Source of the DNA: Bog-473 sp963777485
GTDB taxonomy: Bacteria > Actinomycetota > Acidimicrobiia > Acidimicrobiales > RAAP-2
DNA length: 64,000 bases
Direction of reading: 5' to 3'
Assembly (NCBI GenBank): GCA_963777485.1
Contig: CAVZQP010000002.1
Coordinates: 248,001 to 312,000 of the forward strand
Part shown: piece after piece, positions 1 through 7,948 of the stretch
Layout of the letters: every line of letters begins with the position of its first letter
How positions within the stretch are numbered: position 1 is the first letter of the stretch
Position numbers and translations under genes: made by a program
Notes under the pieces: generated by a model
Seen by the model: the letters and a program-made list of their open reading frames with translations, nothing else
Databases searched by the model: none
What the model was told of the DNA's origin: nothing

Positions 1-774
1 GGCTGAGAAGACGGCCTCGGCGTCGAACGTCGACTGCGGCCGGCCTCGCCCCACGATGATGCGCCCCGTGCAGTGCCCGAGGATGTCCGTGTGCGGGCTC
101 TCGATCGCCGCCAGCATGCGCGCCGTCATCTGCCGTGCATCCATCCGCAGCTTGGAGTGGACGCTGGCGACGACGACGTCGAGCTGGCCGAGGAGGTCGA
201 GGTCGAGGTCGAGAGAACCGTCCTCGAGGATGTCGACTTCCATGCCGGTCAGGATGCGGAACGGGGCGAGCCGTTCGTTCAGGTCGTCGACGAGGTCGAG
301 CTGTTCGGCGAGTCGCTCCTCGTTGAGCCCGTGCGCCACGGTGAGCCGGGCGCTGTGGTCGGTCAGGACGAGGTACTCGCGGCCCAGGTCGCGAGCCGCC
401 TCGGCCATCTCCAAGATCGGGCTACCGCCGTCAGACCAGTCGGAGTGGGAGTGGCAGTCGCCCCGGAGGGACTCGAGCAGCTCGGCCGCGGCGCCTTCGA
501 GTACGAGGTCGTCCTCCTTCGTGAGCTCCTTATCGATCTTGGTGAGGTAGGCGGGCACCTTGCCGTCGAGCGCCTCGGCGATCACCTGTGCCGTCGACTT
601 GCCCACACCTTCGATCGACTGCAAGCGACCGGCTTGTGCCAGTGCCGCCACCTCGTCGTCGGGCATGTCCTTGATCGCCCGGGCGGCACCGCGGAAGGCC
701 CGCACTTTGTAGGTGTCCGCGCCATTGCGTTCGAGGCGGAACGCGATCTGGTTCAGCGCGTCGAGTGGTTTCAC
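1..774 (-). CDS. PHP-domain phosphoesterase with helix-hairpin-helix, partial
   Basis: The coding frame starts with GTG at 774 and runs off the left edge of the window, giving 258 codons without a stop. An N-terminal helical region holds a helix-hairpin-helix motif (IEGVGKSTAQVI, about residues 49-60), the DNA-backbone-binding element of PolX-type proteins. The PHP metallo-phosphoesterase domain follows: HSHSDWSDGG, LTDHSARL, GMEVDIL, VASVHSKL and LGHCTGR supply the His/Asp/Glu metal ligands. This is the layout of the C-terminal half of bacterial family X DNA polymerases without the polymerase domain. The start lies 7 nt after the stop of the upstream LigD-type polymerase gene, so the two are probably cotranscribed, which suggests a role in DNA end repair. 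That role is inference; PHP proteins also include histidinol phosphatases, but the HhH argues for DNA. Confidence 0.85.
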   Translation of the reverse strand, partial: MKPLDALNQIAFRLERNGADTYKVRAFRGAARAIKDMPDDEVAALAQAGRLQSIEGVGKSTAQVIAEALDGKVPAYLTKIDKELTKEDDLVLEGAAAELLESLRGDCHSHSDWSDGGSPILEMAEAARDLGREYLVLTDHSARLTVAHGLNEERLAEQLDLVDDLNERLAPFRILTGMEVDILEDGSLDLDLDLLGQLDVVVASVHSKLRMDARQMTARMLAAIESPHTDILGHCTGRIIVGRGRPQSTFDAEAVFSA

Positions 775-781
775 CGTGGTC

Positions 782-1846
782 CTACGCCTTCTGTCTTTTC
801 GGCTGTTCCGGCTGTTTCGGCTGTTTGGTTTCGCTCGGCTCCTTCTTCGCCCGGCTCGGAGCGACACGAGGCGGCTCGTCGGGCATCTTGGGGTACTGCG
901 GCGGCCACGGAGCGTCGTGCAACCCCGCCTTCTTGTCCTGCTCCGCCATGGCGAGGAGAGGTTCGATCGATTGGGGCGCGGCTCCGATGTCCGCCCACGG
1001 GTCGCCGCGCGTGGCCACCAACTCCGGCACGGTGCGGATCGTCAGCTCGTCGGGCACGACCGTCTCCACCTCGTCCCACGCGAGGGGCGTGGAGACCTGC
1101 CCCCCGACACGAGGCCGGGCGAACCAGGCCCCGAAGACGGTCTTGTGCGGCGCGTTCTGGTTGAAGTCGACGAAGACACGCGTGCCGCGTTCCTCCTTCC
1201 ACCACTTGGCAGTTATCTCGTCGGGGTGACGGCGCTCCAGCTCTCGGGCGAGGGCGACGGCGGCGGCCCGGACGGCGATCGAATCCCAGCGAGGCTCGAG
1301 CCGGAGGTAGATGTGCAGGCCGTTGTTGCCTGTCGTCTTCGGGTAGCTGCGCAAGCCCAGATCGTCGAGCAGGTCCCGGCACTTCAGCGCGGCGGCCCTG
1401 ACCTCCTCGAAGCCGATGCCCTTGACCGGGTCGAGGTCGATGCGCAGCTCGTCGGCATGGTCCGGGTCGGCGGCCAGATACGGCCACAGGTGGAGCCCGA
1501 GGCAGCCGAAGTTGACCGCCCAGACGACATGGGAAATGTCCGCGACGACGAGCGCGTTGGACGTGGTGCCGTTGGGTGTCGAGACGATCGTCGATTCCAG
1601 CCAGTCCGGCGCGCCCGCCGGGATCCGCTTCTGGAAGAAGGACTTGCCGGCGGCCCCGTCGGGAAAACGTTGCAGGAGCGCCGGCCGGCCGCCGGCCGTG
1701 TTGAGGAGATGCTGGCCGATCTCGAGGTAGTACGACACCAGATCGGACTTCGTCGCATCGATGGCGGGGAAATACACCTTGTCCGGCCGGCTGACACGCA
1801 GCTCGCGCCCGTCGACCTCCACGATGCGCTCGTCGTCCGGCGGCAC
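782..1846 (-). CDS. LigD-type NHEJ polymerase/primase domain protein
   Basis: This 354-residue protein is a stand-alone LigD polymerase domain (archaeo-eukaryotic primase fold), which fills gaps and adds nucleotides at double-strand breaks during bacterial non-homologous end joining with Ku and a ligase. The metal-binding aspartates are visible as RIDLDP (D137 and D139) and VFVDFNQN (D227); GLHIYLRL near residue 178 carries the conserved active-site His. The C-terminal 25 residues are a low-complexity Lys/Pro/Gln tail (KQPKQPEQPKRQKA). It starts with GTG. No ligase or Ku gene is visible in the window, so the ligase partner must lie elsewhere. The gene is followed at 7 nt by the PHP/HhH gene. 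Confidence 0.92.
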   Translation of the reverse strand: MPPDDERIVEVDGRELRVSRPDKVYFPAIDATKSDLVSYYLEIGQHLLNTAGGRPALLQRFPDGAAGKSFFQKRIPAGAPDWLESTIVSTPNGTTSNALVVADISHVVWAVNFGCLGLHLWPYLAADPDHADELRIDLDPVKGIGFEEVRAAALKCRDLLDDLGLRSYPKTTGNNGLHIYLRLEPRWDSIAVRAAAVALARELERRHPDEITAKWWKEERGTRVFVDFNQNAPHKTVFGAWFARPRVGGQVSTPLAWDEVETVVPDELTIRTVPELVATRGDPWADIGAAPQSIEPLLAMAEQDKKAGLHDAPWPPQYPKMPDEPPRVAPSRAKKEPSETKQPKQPEQPKRQKA

Positions 1847-2296
1847 ATCGTCGACTTTAGCGACGGCGACGTCCGGCGGTCCGGGCCCCGTATCGGATCG
1901 CGCCTGGTGACAACGGGTAGCGCACGTCTACGTCCGTCGACGCAGAGCGAGCGGCGACGACGAGCACGACGGGTCCAAACAGAGGAGGGGTCGACCGAGC
2001 GCGTTGCAGAGCCTGTGATCTAGAGGGCCGTCATTCGTCACGTCAGCCCTCGAGCCAGGCTTCGTCAGCGGGTGTCGCTGCGGTGTCTTCCGCCCGAAGC
2101 CTGGCCCGGGGCTGTACGAGGTCGGCCGGTGACAGGCCGCCAGTCCTGTCCGCCGGCACAGTCCGTGCCAAGGGCCCGTGAAAGGTGGTCTGCGTACGCG
2201 ACCATGCAACGATCGTGACCTCGGGTAATGGGCGCCGATAGGGCACAAGGACCCTCTTTGGCGCATTTTCACCGCCCCATCACGCCCCTGACCTCG
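1847..2296. other. Intergenic region, 450 nt
   Basis: No recognisable gene lies here. A 67-codon minus-strand frame (2246 to 2043) has an acidic tail but no codon bias or family resemblance that I trust. The region should hold the promoter of the LigD-type/PHP pair; I see no clear hexamers. Confidence 0.5.
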
Positions 2297-3100
2297 TCAG
2301 ATGAAGTCGGCTAGGGCCTCCCAGCCTCGAGGTGGCGGTGCGAGGCGCCAGAACTGTTCGGGCACCCGCCCCTCCATGCGGGCGGTCAGGGCGTGGTCCT
2401 GTTCGAGCGGCGCGATCTGCGAGACGTAGCACCAGATGGCCCGCCGCTTGCGCTCCTCGTCGGGTACGTGGGGCACGATCGCCGGTGTCGCCCACAGCGG
2501 CGAACGGAGGAGCTTGGCCACCCGCCAGGCGAGCAGGCCCGGCAGGTGCTTGTAGCCGTGGTCCTCGTAACAGAACCACGTCCGCTCCGGCTGCTGCGCC
2601 TGGACCAACAGGCACGCGTCGTGGGTCATGTCGTGATCTGGGTTGGCGAGGCCCATCGGGAAGAAGACTGCGGTGGGGTCGATCTCGGCGATTGCGGCGC
2701 CGAGCACCGGCGCCACGTCGGAAGGCGCAGGACGTTCGTCGACCGGCAGGTACTGGTGGTCGGGGAAGTCGAGCCAGCGATAGGAAGACTCCAACACGGT
2801 CATCGCCGCGACGTCCTCCTCCCGGCGCACCGCCACGATGTCGTCGCCGGCCAGGAAGCCGCCGAGCGCGTCCCACTCGGTGGGCTCGGCTGGATAGGCC
2901 GGCGGCCGGCCGCCCAGCACCGTGATCACGGTGGTGTCGTCGTAGGACGCGATGAGATGGCCGGCGCCCATCGCCGCGTCGTCGAAGTGCGGCGACACCA
3001 CGACGATCCGGGCGAACACACTCGGGTCGACCTCCCCCCAGGTCGGCACTTCGAACTCCCCTCCAGACCCAGCTCCGTACTCTGCGCCAACGTCGCTCAT
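2297..3100 (-). CDS. PIG-L family deacetylase
   Basis: A 267-residue member of the PIG-L/LmbE zinc deacetylase family, which removes acetyl groups from N-acetylglucosamine-type amino sugars (mycothiol and related thiol biosynthesis, glycolipids, antibiotics). The zinc site motif SPHFDDAAMGAG lies at residues 36-47 (H38, D40, D41), and the second motif LANPDHDMTH at about 151-160 supplies further His/Asp ligands. The start chosen is ATG 3100, 10 nt after the stop of the upstream MFS gene; an in-frame ATG at 3136 would overlap that gene. The substrate cannot be read from the sequence. The position directly after an exporter gene suggests shared transcription. Confidence 0.85.
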   Translation of the reverse strand: MSDVGAEYGAGSGGEFEVPTWGEVDPSVFARIVVVSPHFDDAAMGAGHLIASYDDTTVITVLGGRPPAYPAEPTEWDALGGFLAGDDIVAVRREEDVAAMTVLESSYRWLDFPDHQYLPVDERPAPSDVAPVLGAAIAEIDPTAVFFPMGLANPDHDMTHDACLLVQAQQPERTWFCYEDHGYKHLPGLLAWRVAKLLRSPLWATPAIVPHVPDEERKRRAIWCYVSQIAPLEQDHALTARMEGRVPEQFWRLAPPPRGWEALADFI

Positions 3101-3110
3101 CGGCGTCGGA

Positions 3111-4361
3111 TCATACGGGGGCGTCGTCGACCTCACCGGCCACGGCCTGGTGGTGGCGGAACACCGGCATCACAGCGCCGATGATGGCTGCGCCGGCGAT
3201 ACAGGCCAGTCCGCCCGAGACGACCGCGAACTCCACCGACGTCGCTGTCGCGACGACCCCCGATTCCAGGTCGCCCAAGCGAGGACCACCCTGGACGACA
3301 GCCATTTGTATTGACGACATCCGGCTGCGGAAGCGTTCGGGGATCGACGTCTGCAAGATCGTGTTGCGGACAACCGCAGAGATCACGTCTGCCCACCCGG
3401 CAACGGCAAGCAGCACCAGCGCGAACCACAGCATGTCGACGAGCCCGAACACGGTGATCGCCACGCCCCAGATGACGACGGCGATGATGACCGTCCAGCC
3501 CTGCCGGCGCAGATGGGCGACCCATCCCGTGGTCAGGGCGCCGACGAACGCGCCGACCCCTGGCGCGGCGTACAGGAACCCCAGCGTGACGGTCCCCCCG
3601 TGGAAGATCGTCTCGGCCATAGCGGGGAACAACGCCCGCGGCATGCCGAACACCATCGCGTTGATGTCGATCACGTAGACGCCCTGCAACGCCTGTCGTG
3701 TCCGCAGGTAGCGCAGCCCCTCCTTGGTCGACTGCCAAACCGAGAGCCCGCCTGCGTTGTGGGCCGGCGGGATGGGGTGCAGCATGACGGCCGTCGCCAC
3801 GGCGACCACGAAGGACAGGCTGTCGAGCGCGTAGACGAGTGGTAGCCCGATCAAAAGGAGGATCCCCGACAGCGCCGGCCCGATGATCGTGCCCAACTGG
3901 AATTCGATCTGCATCATCGCGAGGGCGGCCGACATCTGAGGCTTCGCCACCATCCCGGGGACCGAGGCCATGCGCGCCGTGCTCGAGAAGCCGTAGAAGC
4001 CCGAGGCCAGCGCACTGATGACGTACAGCGCCACCAAAGAGGGGTGCGGCACCGCCGCGTTGACCGCCATCGCCCCGCTGGTCAGCGCCAGCACCATGCC
4101 AGTCCAGATCATCATCGGCCGGCGGTCCATCGCGTCGCCGATCGGCCCCGCCGCCAAGGCGCCGGCGAGGAACGGGAACAGCTGCGCCAGCGAGATCGCA
4201 CCCACCTGGAGCGACGAGTGGGTCATCGAATAGACCTGGTACGGGATCGCCACCACGGTGAGCTGTGTCCCCAGCATGGAGACCAGCTGCCCGATGAACA
4301 GCAAGCGGAAGTCGCGGCTCTCCCGAAGGGGCGTCGTATCGACGAGGATCCGCCCCGGCAT
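3111..4361 (-). CDS. MFS transporter (drug/siderophore exporter type)
   Basis: A 416-residue major facilitator superfamily protein with about 12 hydrophobic segments and the loop 2-3 motif GPIGDAMDRRP near residue 80. The N-terminal pattern RDFRLLFIGQLVSMLGTQLTVVA resembles the EntS/DHA3 group of proton-coupled exporters for siderophores, macrolides and other small molecules. Start ATG 4361 has a GGGGG run just upstream. A promoter-like block with a palindrome sits at 4368-4394 immediately after the SDR stop, so this gene may be transcribed both from the upstream operon and from its own promoter. The substrate is unknown. Confidence 0.85.
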   Translation of the reverse strand: MPGRILVDTTPLRESRDFRLLFIGQLVSMLGTQLTVVAIPYQVYSMTHSSLQVGAISLAQLFPFLAGALAAGPIGDAMDRRPMMIWTGMVLALTSGAMAVNAAVPHPSLVALYVISALASGFYGFSSTARMASVPGMVAKPQMSAALAMMQIEFQLGTIIGPALSGILLLIGLPLVYALDSLSFVVAVATAVMLHPIPPAHNAGGLSVWQSTKEGLRYLRTRQALQGVYVIDINAMVFGMPRALFPAMAETIFHGGTVTLGFLYAAPGVGAFVGALTTGWVAHLRRQGWTVIIAVVIWGVAITVFGLVDMLWFALVLLAVAGWADVISAVVRNTILQTSIPERFRSRMSSIQMAVVQGGPRLGDLESGVVATATSVEFAVVSGGLACIAGAAIIGAVMPVFRHHQAVAGEVDDAPV

Positions 4362-4367
4362 CCCCCA

Positions 4368-4394
4368 AGCCTAGGTACGTATACGAACCGTCAA
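4368..4394 (-). promoter_or_regulatory. Candidate promoter with operator in the spacer, for the MFS gene
   Basis: On the minus strand TTGACG (4394-4389, overlapping the SDR stop codon) and TAGGCT (4373-4368) are separated by 15 nt. The spacer is filled by a 16-bp imperfect palindrome at 4374-4389 (GGTACGTATACGAACC on the plus strand, one mismatched pair). The short spacing makes the -10 assignment uncertain. Confidence 0.4.
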
Positions 4395-5227
4395 CGGGCG
4401 GCGCGCCCGAAGTCCCGCACCGAGATATCCCATGCCGCCGGCCAGTCCCGCGTCCGCAACAACGCGTCGCTCCCGCCGTCGCAGAAGACGACCGAGCCGC
4501 AGAAGAACGTGCTGTCGGGCCCGACCAAGAACTCGATGAGCGCGGCGATCTCCTCGGGCCGGCCCGGCCGCCCGAGCGGTATGGGCAGCATGTCGAGCAT
4601 CGCCCCCGTGCGCTCGTCGGCGCGCATGGCGGCGACCATCGGCGTATCGATCATCCCCGGGGCGACGGCGTTGAGCCGCAGCCCGGCGCCGGCCCACTCC
4701 GGCCCCGTCGCGTGCGCCCGCACCCAGTGCGCGACGGCGATCTTGGAGGCGGCGTACGCGGCGATCGACGTGTCCTCGTCGGCCACCGCGCCGGCCCGGG
4801 CCTCGTCGCCTGCGAGGCAGGCCTCGACCACGGCGAGCGGGATGTCGGGCTGCACCGTCGTCGAGTTCGAGCTGATCGCAACGGCGGCGCCCCCGGGGGC
4901 GAGCAACGGGCGCAGGCCCTCGAGCAGCTCGACCGTGCCGAAGTAGTTCACCGACGTCAAGAGCGAGCCCTTCCTGTCGGGCGACCCCGCCACGCCGGCG
5001 CACGTCACGACGGCGGCCAGGGACCCGTCCGCCAGACGCGTTGCCTCGTCCACGGCGCGCCGGCGTTCGCCGGGGGACGACAGGTCGGCGGTGACGGCGA
5101 CGTCGGTGTCCGGCCGGTCGAAGCCGATGACGCGGAAGCCCGCCGCGCCGAGTCTGGCGGCGGTGGCGCGGCCGATGCCCGAAGCGGCGCCCGTGACGAC
5201 GGCGTTCTTGACCGGGGCGTCAGGCAG
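4391..5227 (-). CDS. SDR oxidoreductase, hydroxysteroid dehydrogenase-like
   Basis: A short-chain dehydrogenase/reductase. The N-terminal NAD(P)-binding motif VTGAASGIG, the central AISSNSTT (catalytic Ser region), AYAASK (catalytic Tyr and Lys) and a C-terminal CDGGSDA are all present, and the overall pattern VNYFG...AVAISSN is like 3-alpha-hydroxysteroid dehydrogenase/carbonyl reductase. The start is unclear: the Rossmann motif lies well upstream of the first in-frame ATG/GTG, and the only near-start codon before it is CTG at 5227-5225, inside the 3' end of the peroxiredoxin gene. I place the 5' end there; a non-standard start or translational coupling is inferred. It belongs to a leftward operon with the peroxiredoxin. 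Confidence 0.8.
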   Translation of the reverse strand: MPDAPVKNAVVTGAASGIGRATAARLGAAGFRVIGFDRPDTDVAVTADLSSPGERRRAVDEATRLADGSLAAVVTCAGVAGSPDRKGSLLTSVNYFGTVELLEGLRPLLAPGGAAVAISSNSTTVQPDIPLAVVEACLAGDEARAGAVADEDTSIAAYAASKIAVAHWVRAHATGPEWAGAGLRLNAVAPGMIDTPMVAAMRADERTGAMLDMLPIPLGRPGRPEEIAALIEFLVGPDSTFFCGSVVFCDGGSDALLRTRDWPAAWDISVRDFGRAAR

Positions 5228-5678
5228 CGCGTCGGGCCTTGAGGACGGCGAGGGCCTTGTCGGCGTGCGAGTTCATCGAGATCTCGCTGTGGATGACGTC
5301 GAGGACGGTGCGGTCGGTGTCGATGACGAACGTCGTGCGCTTGTTGGGGCCGAAGCCGCGCTTGGCGCCGAGCTGGGCGGCGACGGTGCGGTCGGGGTCA
5401 CTGAGGAGCGGCAGGCCGAGCGACTCCTTCTCGTCGAACTGCTTCTGCTTGTCGACCGGATCAGCGCTGATGCCGACGGGTTGCGCGCCGACGGCGGCGA
5501 ACTCGGCCGACAGGTCGCGGAAGTGGCAGCTCTCCTTCGTGCAGCCGTACGTCATGGCGGCCGGGTAGAAGAACAGCACGACGGGCCCGCTGGCGAGGAA
5601 GTCGCTCAGCTTGCGGGGCGTGCCGGTCTGGTCGGGGAGCTCGAAGTCGGGGACGGTCTCGCCGGTGCGCAGTGCCAT
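5220..5678 (-). CDS. Peroxiredoxin, Bcp/PrxQ type
   Basis: A 152-residue thiol peroxidase that reduces hydroperoxides using thioredoxin-type electron donors. The peroxidatic Cys lies in YPAAMTYGCTKESCHFRD (about residues 38-55), where the C-x4-C spacing is the PrxQ/Bcp hallmark (peroxidatic and resolving Cys on the same helix). Start ATG 5678 gives the canonical length and N-terminus (MALRTGETVPDFEL). Its 3' end overlaps the likely start of the SDR gene, so the two are probably translationally coupled. Confidence 0.9.
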   Translation of the reverse strand: MALRTGETVPDFELPDQTGTPRKLSDFLASGPVVLFFYPAAMTYGCTKESCHFRDLSAEFAAVGAQPVGISADPVDKQKQFDEKESLGLPLLSDPDRTVAAQLGAKRGFGPNKRTTFVIDTDRTVLDVIHSEISMNSHADKALAVLKARRAA

Positions 5679-5740
5679 GCCGCTCAATGTACGGCGTGCG
5701 GGGGCATCGTGCCCCGGGGCGAGGGACCAGGTGCCGGTGG

Positions 5741-6487
5741 TCAGGCCTCGAAGCGGAAGCCGACGCCCCGGACCGTGACGAGGTGGCGGGGGTTGGCGGG
5801 GTCCGGTTCGATCTTGCGGCGGAGGCGCTTGATATGCGTATCCAGGGTCCGGGTGTCCGTCAGCTCCTGGTCCCACCAGAGCCGGTCGATGCACCAGTCC
5901 CGCGTGACGACCTGGCCGCTGTGCGACATGAGGAGCGCGAGGAGGTCGAACTCCTTGCGGGACAGGTCCACGGAGCGCTCGTCGACGGTGACCTCACGGC
6001 GGCCGGCATCGAGGCGGACGGGCCCGACGGTGAGGACCTCCTCGTGGTGCTCGGCCACGGCGACACCCCGTCTGAGGACCGCTCGCATGCGCGCCACGAG
6101 CTCGCGGAGACGGAAGGGCTTGGCGACGTAGTCGGACGCGCCGAGCTCGAGCCCGAGGACGATGTCGACCTCGGAGTCCCGGGCCGTGACCATGATGATC
6201 GGCACGGGCTTGAGGGCGCGCATCTGCTGGCAGATCTCGATGCCGGACTGGTCGGGGAGCATGACGTCGAGCAGGACGAGGTCCGGGTGGACCCGGTGGA
6301 AGAGGCGGAGCGCCTCGTGACCGTCGCCGGCCGCCTCGACGGCGAAGCCCTCACGGGTCAGGCCCGAGGCGAGGGCTTGTCTATACGACTCCTCGTCGTC
6401 GACGACGAGGACCAGGGGACGGTTGTCCCGGGTCGGCACTGGGGTGGGGGAGCGCCCCGAGGTCGCCGTCACGTTTGTGATGGCCAC
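5741..6487 (-). CDS. OmpR-family response regulator
   Basis: A 248-residue two-component transcription factor. The receiver domain (about residues 24-140) contains the acidic pocket VVDDEE, the phosphoacceptor in LLDVMLP, MVTARD and the conserved Lys in YVAKPFR; a winged-helix DNA-binding domain (about 150-245) ends in RTLDTHIKRLRRKIE and RGVGFRFE. The closest recognised type is RegX3/PhoP-like. It starts with GTG 6487. No histidine kinase is next to it, so it is an orphan in this window. A small frame ends 1 nt before its start (see 6489-6797). Confidence 0.93.
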   Translation of the reverse strand: MAITNVTATSGRSPTPVPTRDNRPLVLVVDDEESYRQALASGLTREGFAVEAAGDGHEALRLFHRVHPDLVLLDVMLPDQSGIEICQQMRALKPVPIIMVTARDSEVDIVLGLELGASDYVAKPFRLRELVARMRAVLRRGVAVAEHHEEVLTVGPVRLDAGRREVTVDERSVDLSRKEFDLLALLMSHSGQVVTRDWCIDRLWWDQELTDTRTLDTHIKRLRRKIEPDPANPRHLVTVRGVGFRFEA

Positions 6488-6488
6488 G

Positions 6489-6797
6489 TCAGGCAGCGTC
6501 GTGCGGCGTGGGTCGAGGTGGGAGGCGGCGTGCGGTGTTGGTGGCGGTGGGGAGAAGGGCAGGCGACGGCGGCCGATGGGGGGTAGATCGCACCGACGTC
6601 GCCTGGGCGCGCGAGGAGGCGAAGCCCCGCGCCATGGTGACCAACGATCCGAGGATCCCGGGGCGGTGTGAGCGCACGGGCTCCGTCCGGATCGAGATGA
6701 CCTCGGCCAGGTTGTCCCGGCCGTGACGGCGTCCGGCGCCGGGACCGGAACGGGAGTCCCTGCCGGCGTGGCCCATGTGCTGTTCCACGGTCGCCAT
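6489..6797 (-). CDS. Possible small basic protein upstream of the response regulator
   Basis: A 102-codon frame on the minus strand whose TGA (6491-6489) is separated by a single base from the GTG of the response regulator. Third codon positions are strongly G/C, which fits coding sequence here, and residues 29-58 look like an ordered segment while the rest is rich in Arg, Pro and Ser. I recognise no family. It may be a real leader gene that couples translation to the regulator, or chance in a GC-rich region. Confidence 0.3.
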   Translation of the reverse strand: MATVEQHMGHAGRDSRSGPGAGRRHGRDNLAEVISIRTEPVRSHRPGILGSLVTMARGFASSRAQATSVRSTPHRPPSPALLPTATNTARRLPPRPTPHDAA

Positions 6798-6949
6798 CGG
6801 TGGTCACGCTAGAAAGCCGAGGTGAACGGCCTGTGAAAGCGTTGCAACCGGAAAGTGTTCTGTCGATGAACTCTTCTGTTTGCGTCCCCGGTGACGGCTG
6901 TACGCTCCCCGGGAAAGTTCCGGCGGCGTGGATGTGGGAGGTACCACTG
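6798..6949. other. Intergenic region before the split-barrel gene
   Basis: With the doubtful small frame to its left this makes a 462-nt stretch (6488-6949) lacking a firmly supported gene. It must contain promoters for the leftward regulator and the rightward reductase. I see no convincing -35/-10 pair. Confidence 0.4.
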
Positions 6950-7456
6950 ATGACCGAGGCCATGGGCCACGGGGTGAACCAGCGCAAGGCGATCCAGATG
7001 ACGCCCGACGAGGTGGAGGCGTTCTTGGCCGAGCGACGGCCGATGACGATGTGCTCCATCGGGCCCGACGGCTCCATCCACGCCGTGGCCATGTGGTACG
7101 GCTTCATGGAGGGTGCGATCGCCGTCGAGACGAAGACCAAGTCGCAGAAAGTGCAGAACCTGCGGCGCGACCCCCGCCTGACGCTGCTGTTCGAGGACGG
7201 GGACTACTACGACGAGCTACGCGGCGTGGAGCTCGTCGGCAAGGCGGAGATCATCGACGACCCGGAGCGGTTGTGGCCGCTCGGCGTCAGCGTCTTCGAG
7301 CGCTACTACGGCGAGTTCACCGACGACCTCAAGCCGTTCGTGGAGACCATGCTCACCAAGCGGGTCGCCATAAAGATGCACGTCGAGCGCACTGTGAGCT
7401 GGGACCACCGCAAGCTGGGCCTGCCGGCGACGCGGCCTGCCGCCGGCACCTCGTAA
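6950..7456 (+). CDS. Split-barrel flavin/F420-type oxidoreductase (PPOX family)
   Basis: A 168-residue protein of the pyridoxamine-5'-phosphate-oxidase-like split beta-barrel family, which in Actinobacteria includes many F420H2- or FMN-dependent reductases. The typical pattern is present: MTMCSIGPDGSIHAVAMWY (about residues 27-45), KSQKVQNLRRDPRLTLLFED (cofactor phosphate-binding Lys/Arg stretch) and YDELRGVELVGKAEII. ATG 6950 is preceded at 8 nt by GGGAGG, which fixes the start over upstream in-frame codons. The DUF2505 gene follows after 6 nt, so the two form an operon. The cofactor and substrate are not determinable here. Confidence 0.85.
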   Translation: MTEAMGHGVNQRKAIQMTPDEVEAFLAERRPMTMCSIGPDGSIHAVAMWYGFMEGAIAVETKTKSQKVQNLRRDPRLTLLFEDGDYYDELRGVELVGKAEIIDDPERLWPLGVSVFERYYGEFTDDLKPFVETMLTKRVAIKMHVERTVSWDHRKLGLPATRPAAGTS

Positions 7457-7462
7457 GACGAG

Positions 7463-7948
7463 GTGGAGTTCGCGACGACGCAGGCGGTCGGCGTCCCGCC
7501 GTCCCGGGCCATGGCCGCGTACAGTTCGCCCGCTTTTTACGAGGGTCGCGATGTGCGGGACCACATCGAGGTGCTCGAGGTGGTGCGGCACGAGGACACC
7601 GGGTCACGGCTGCTGATGGAGGTGCGCTTCGCCTTCCGGGGCCCTATTTCGCCGGCGGTCCAACGCTTCATCGACCACAACAAGATGACGTGGATCACCC
7701 GCAACGAGATCCGGCCCGACGAGGCCCGGGCCGACTGGCAGGTCCTGCCCGACCACTACCCGGACCGGCTGAAGTCGTCGGGCGTCTACACGTTCGACGG
7801 CGACGACGAGAGCTCGGTCGTGGGGATCGAGGGCGACCTCAAGGTGCACGTGCCCCTGCTCGGCAAGTCGGTCGAGCGGGTGATCGTCTCGGGGCTACGG
7901 AAGTACTTCGAGGCCGAGGTCCTGACGATCCCCGACGTCAGGTCTTGA
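7463..7948 (+). CDS. DUF2505 family protein
   Basis: A 161-residue protein resembling DUF2505, an actinobacterial family with an SRPBCC (START-like) fold that presumably binds hydrophobic ligands. It starts with GTG 7463, 6 nt after the split-barrel gene. The central FRGPISPAVQRFI and the closing GDLKVHVPLLGKSVERVI...GLRKYFEAEV segment are typical of the family. Its last 11 nt overlap the 3' end of the convergent WS/DGAT gene. Function is unknown; the neighbourhood (acyltransferase, patatin) suggests a lipid connection. Confidence 0.75.
   Translation: MEFATTQAVGVPPSRAMAAYSSPAFYEGRDVRDHIEVLEVVRHEDTGSRLLMEVRFAFRGPISPAVQRFIDHNKMTWITRNEIRPDEARADWQVLPDHYPDRLKSSGVYTFDGDDESSVVGIEGDLKVHVPLLGKSVERVIVSGLRKYFEAEVLTIPDVRS

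Noticed and set aside
73..2023. Long plus-strand open frames
   Set aside because: They are antisense to the PHP and LigD-type genes, whose minus-strand proteins carry complete family motifs; the plus frames have shadow composition only.
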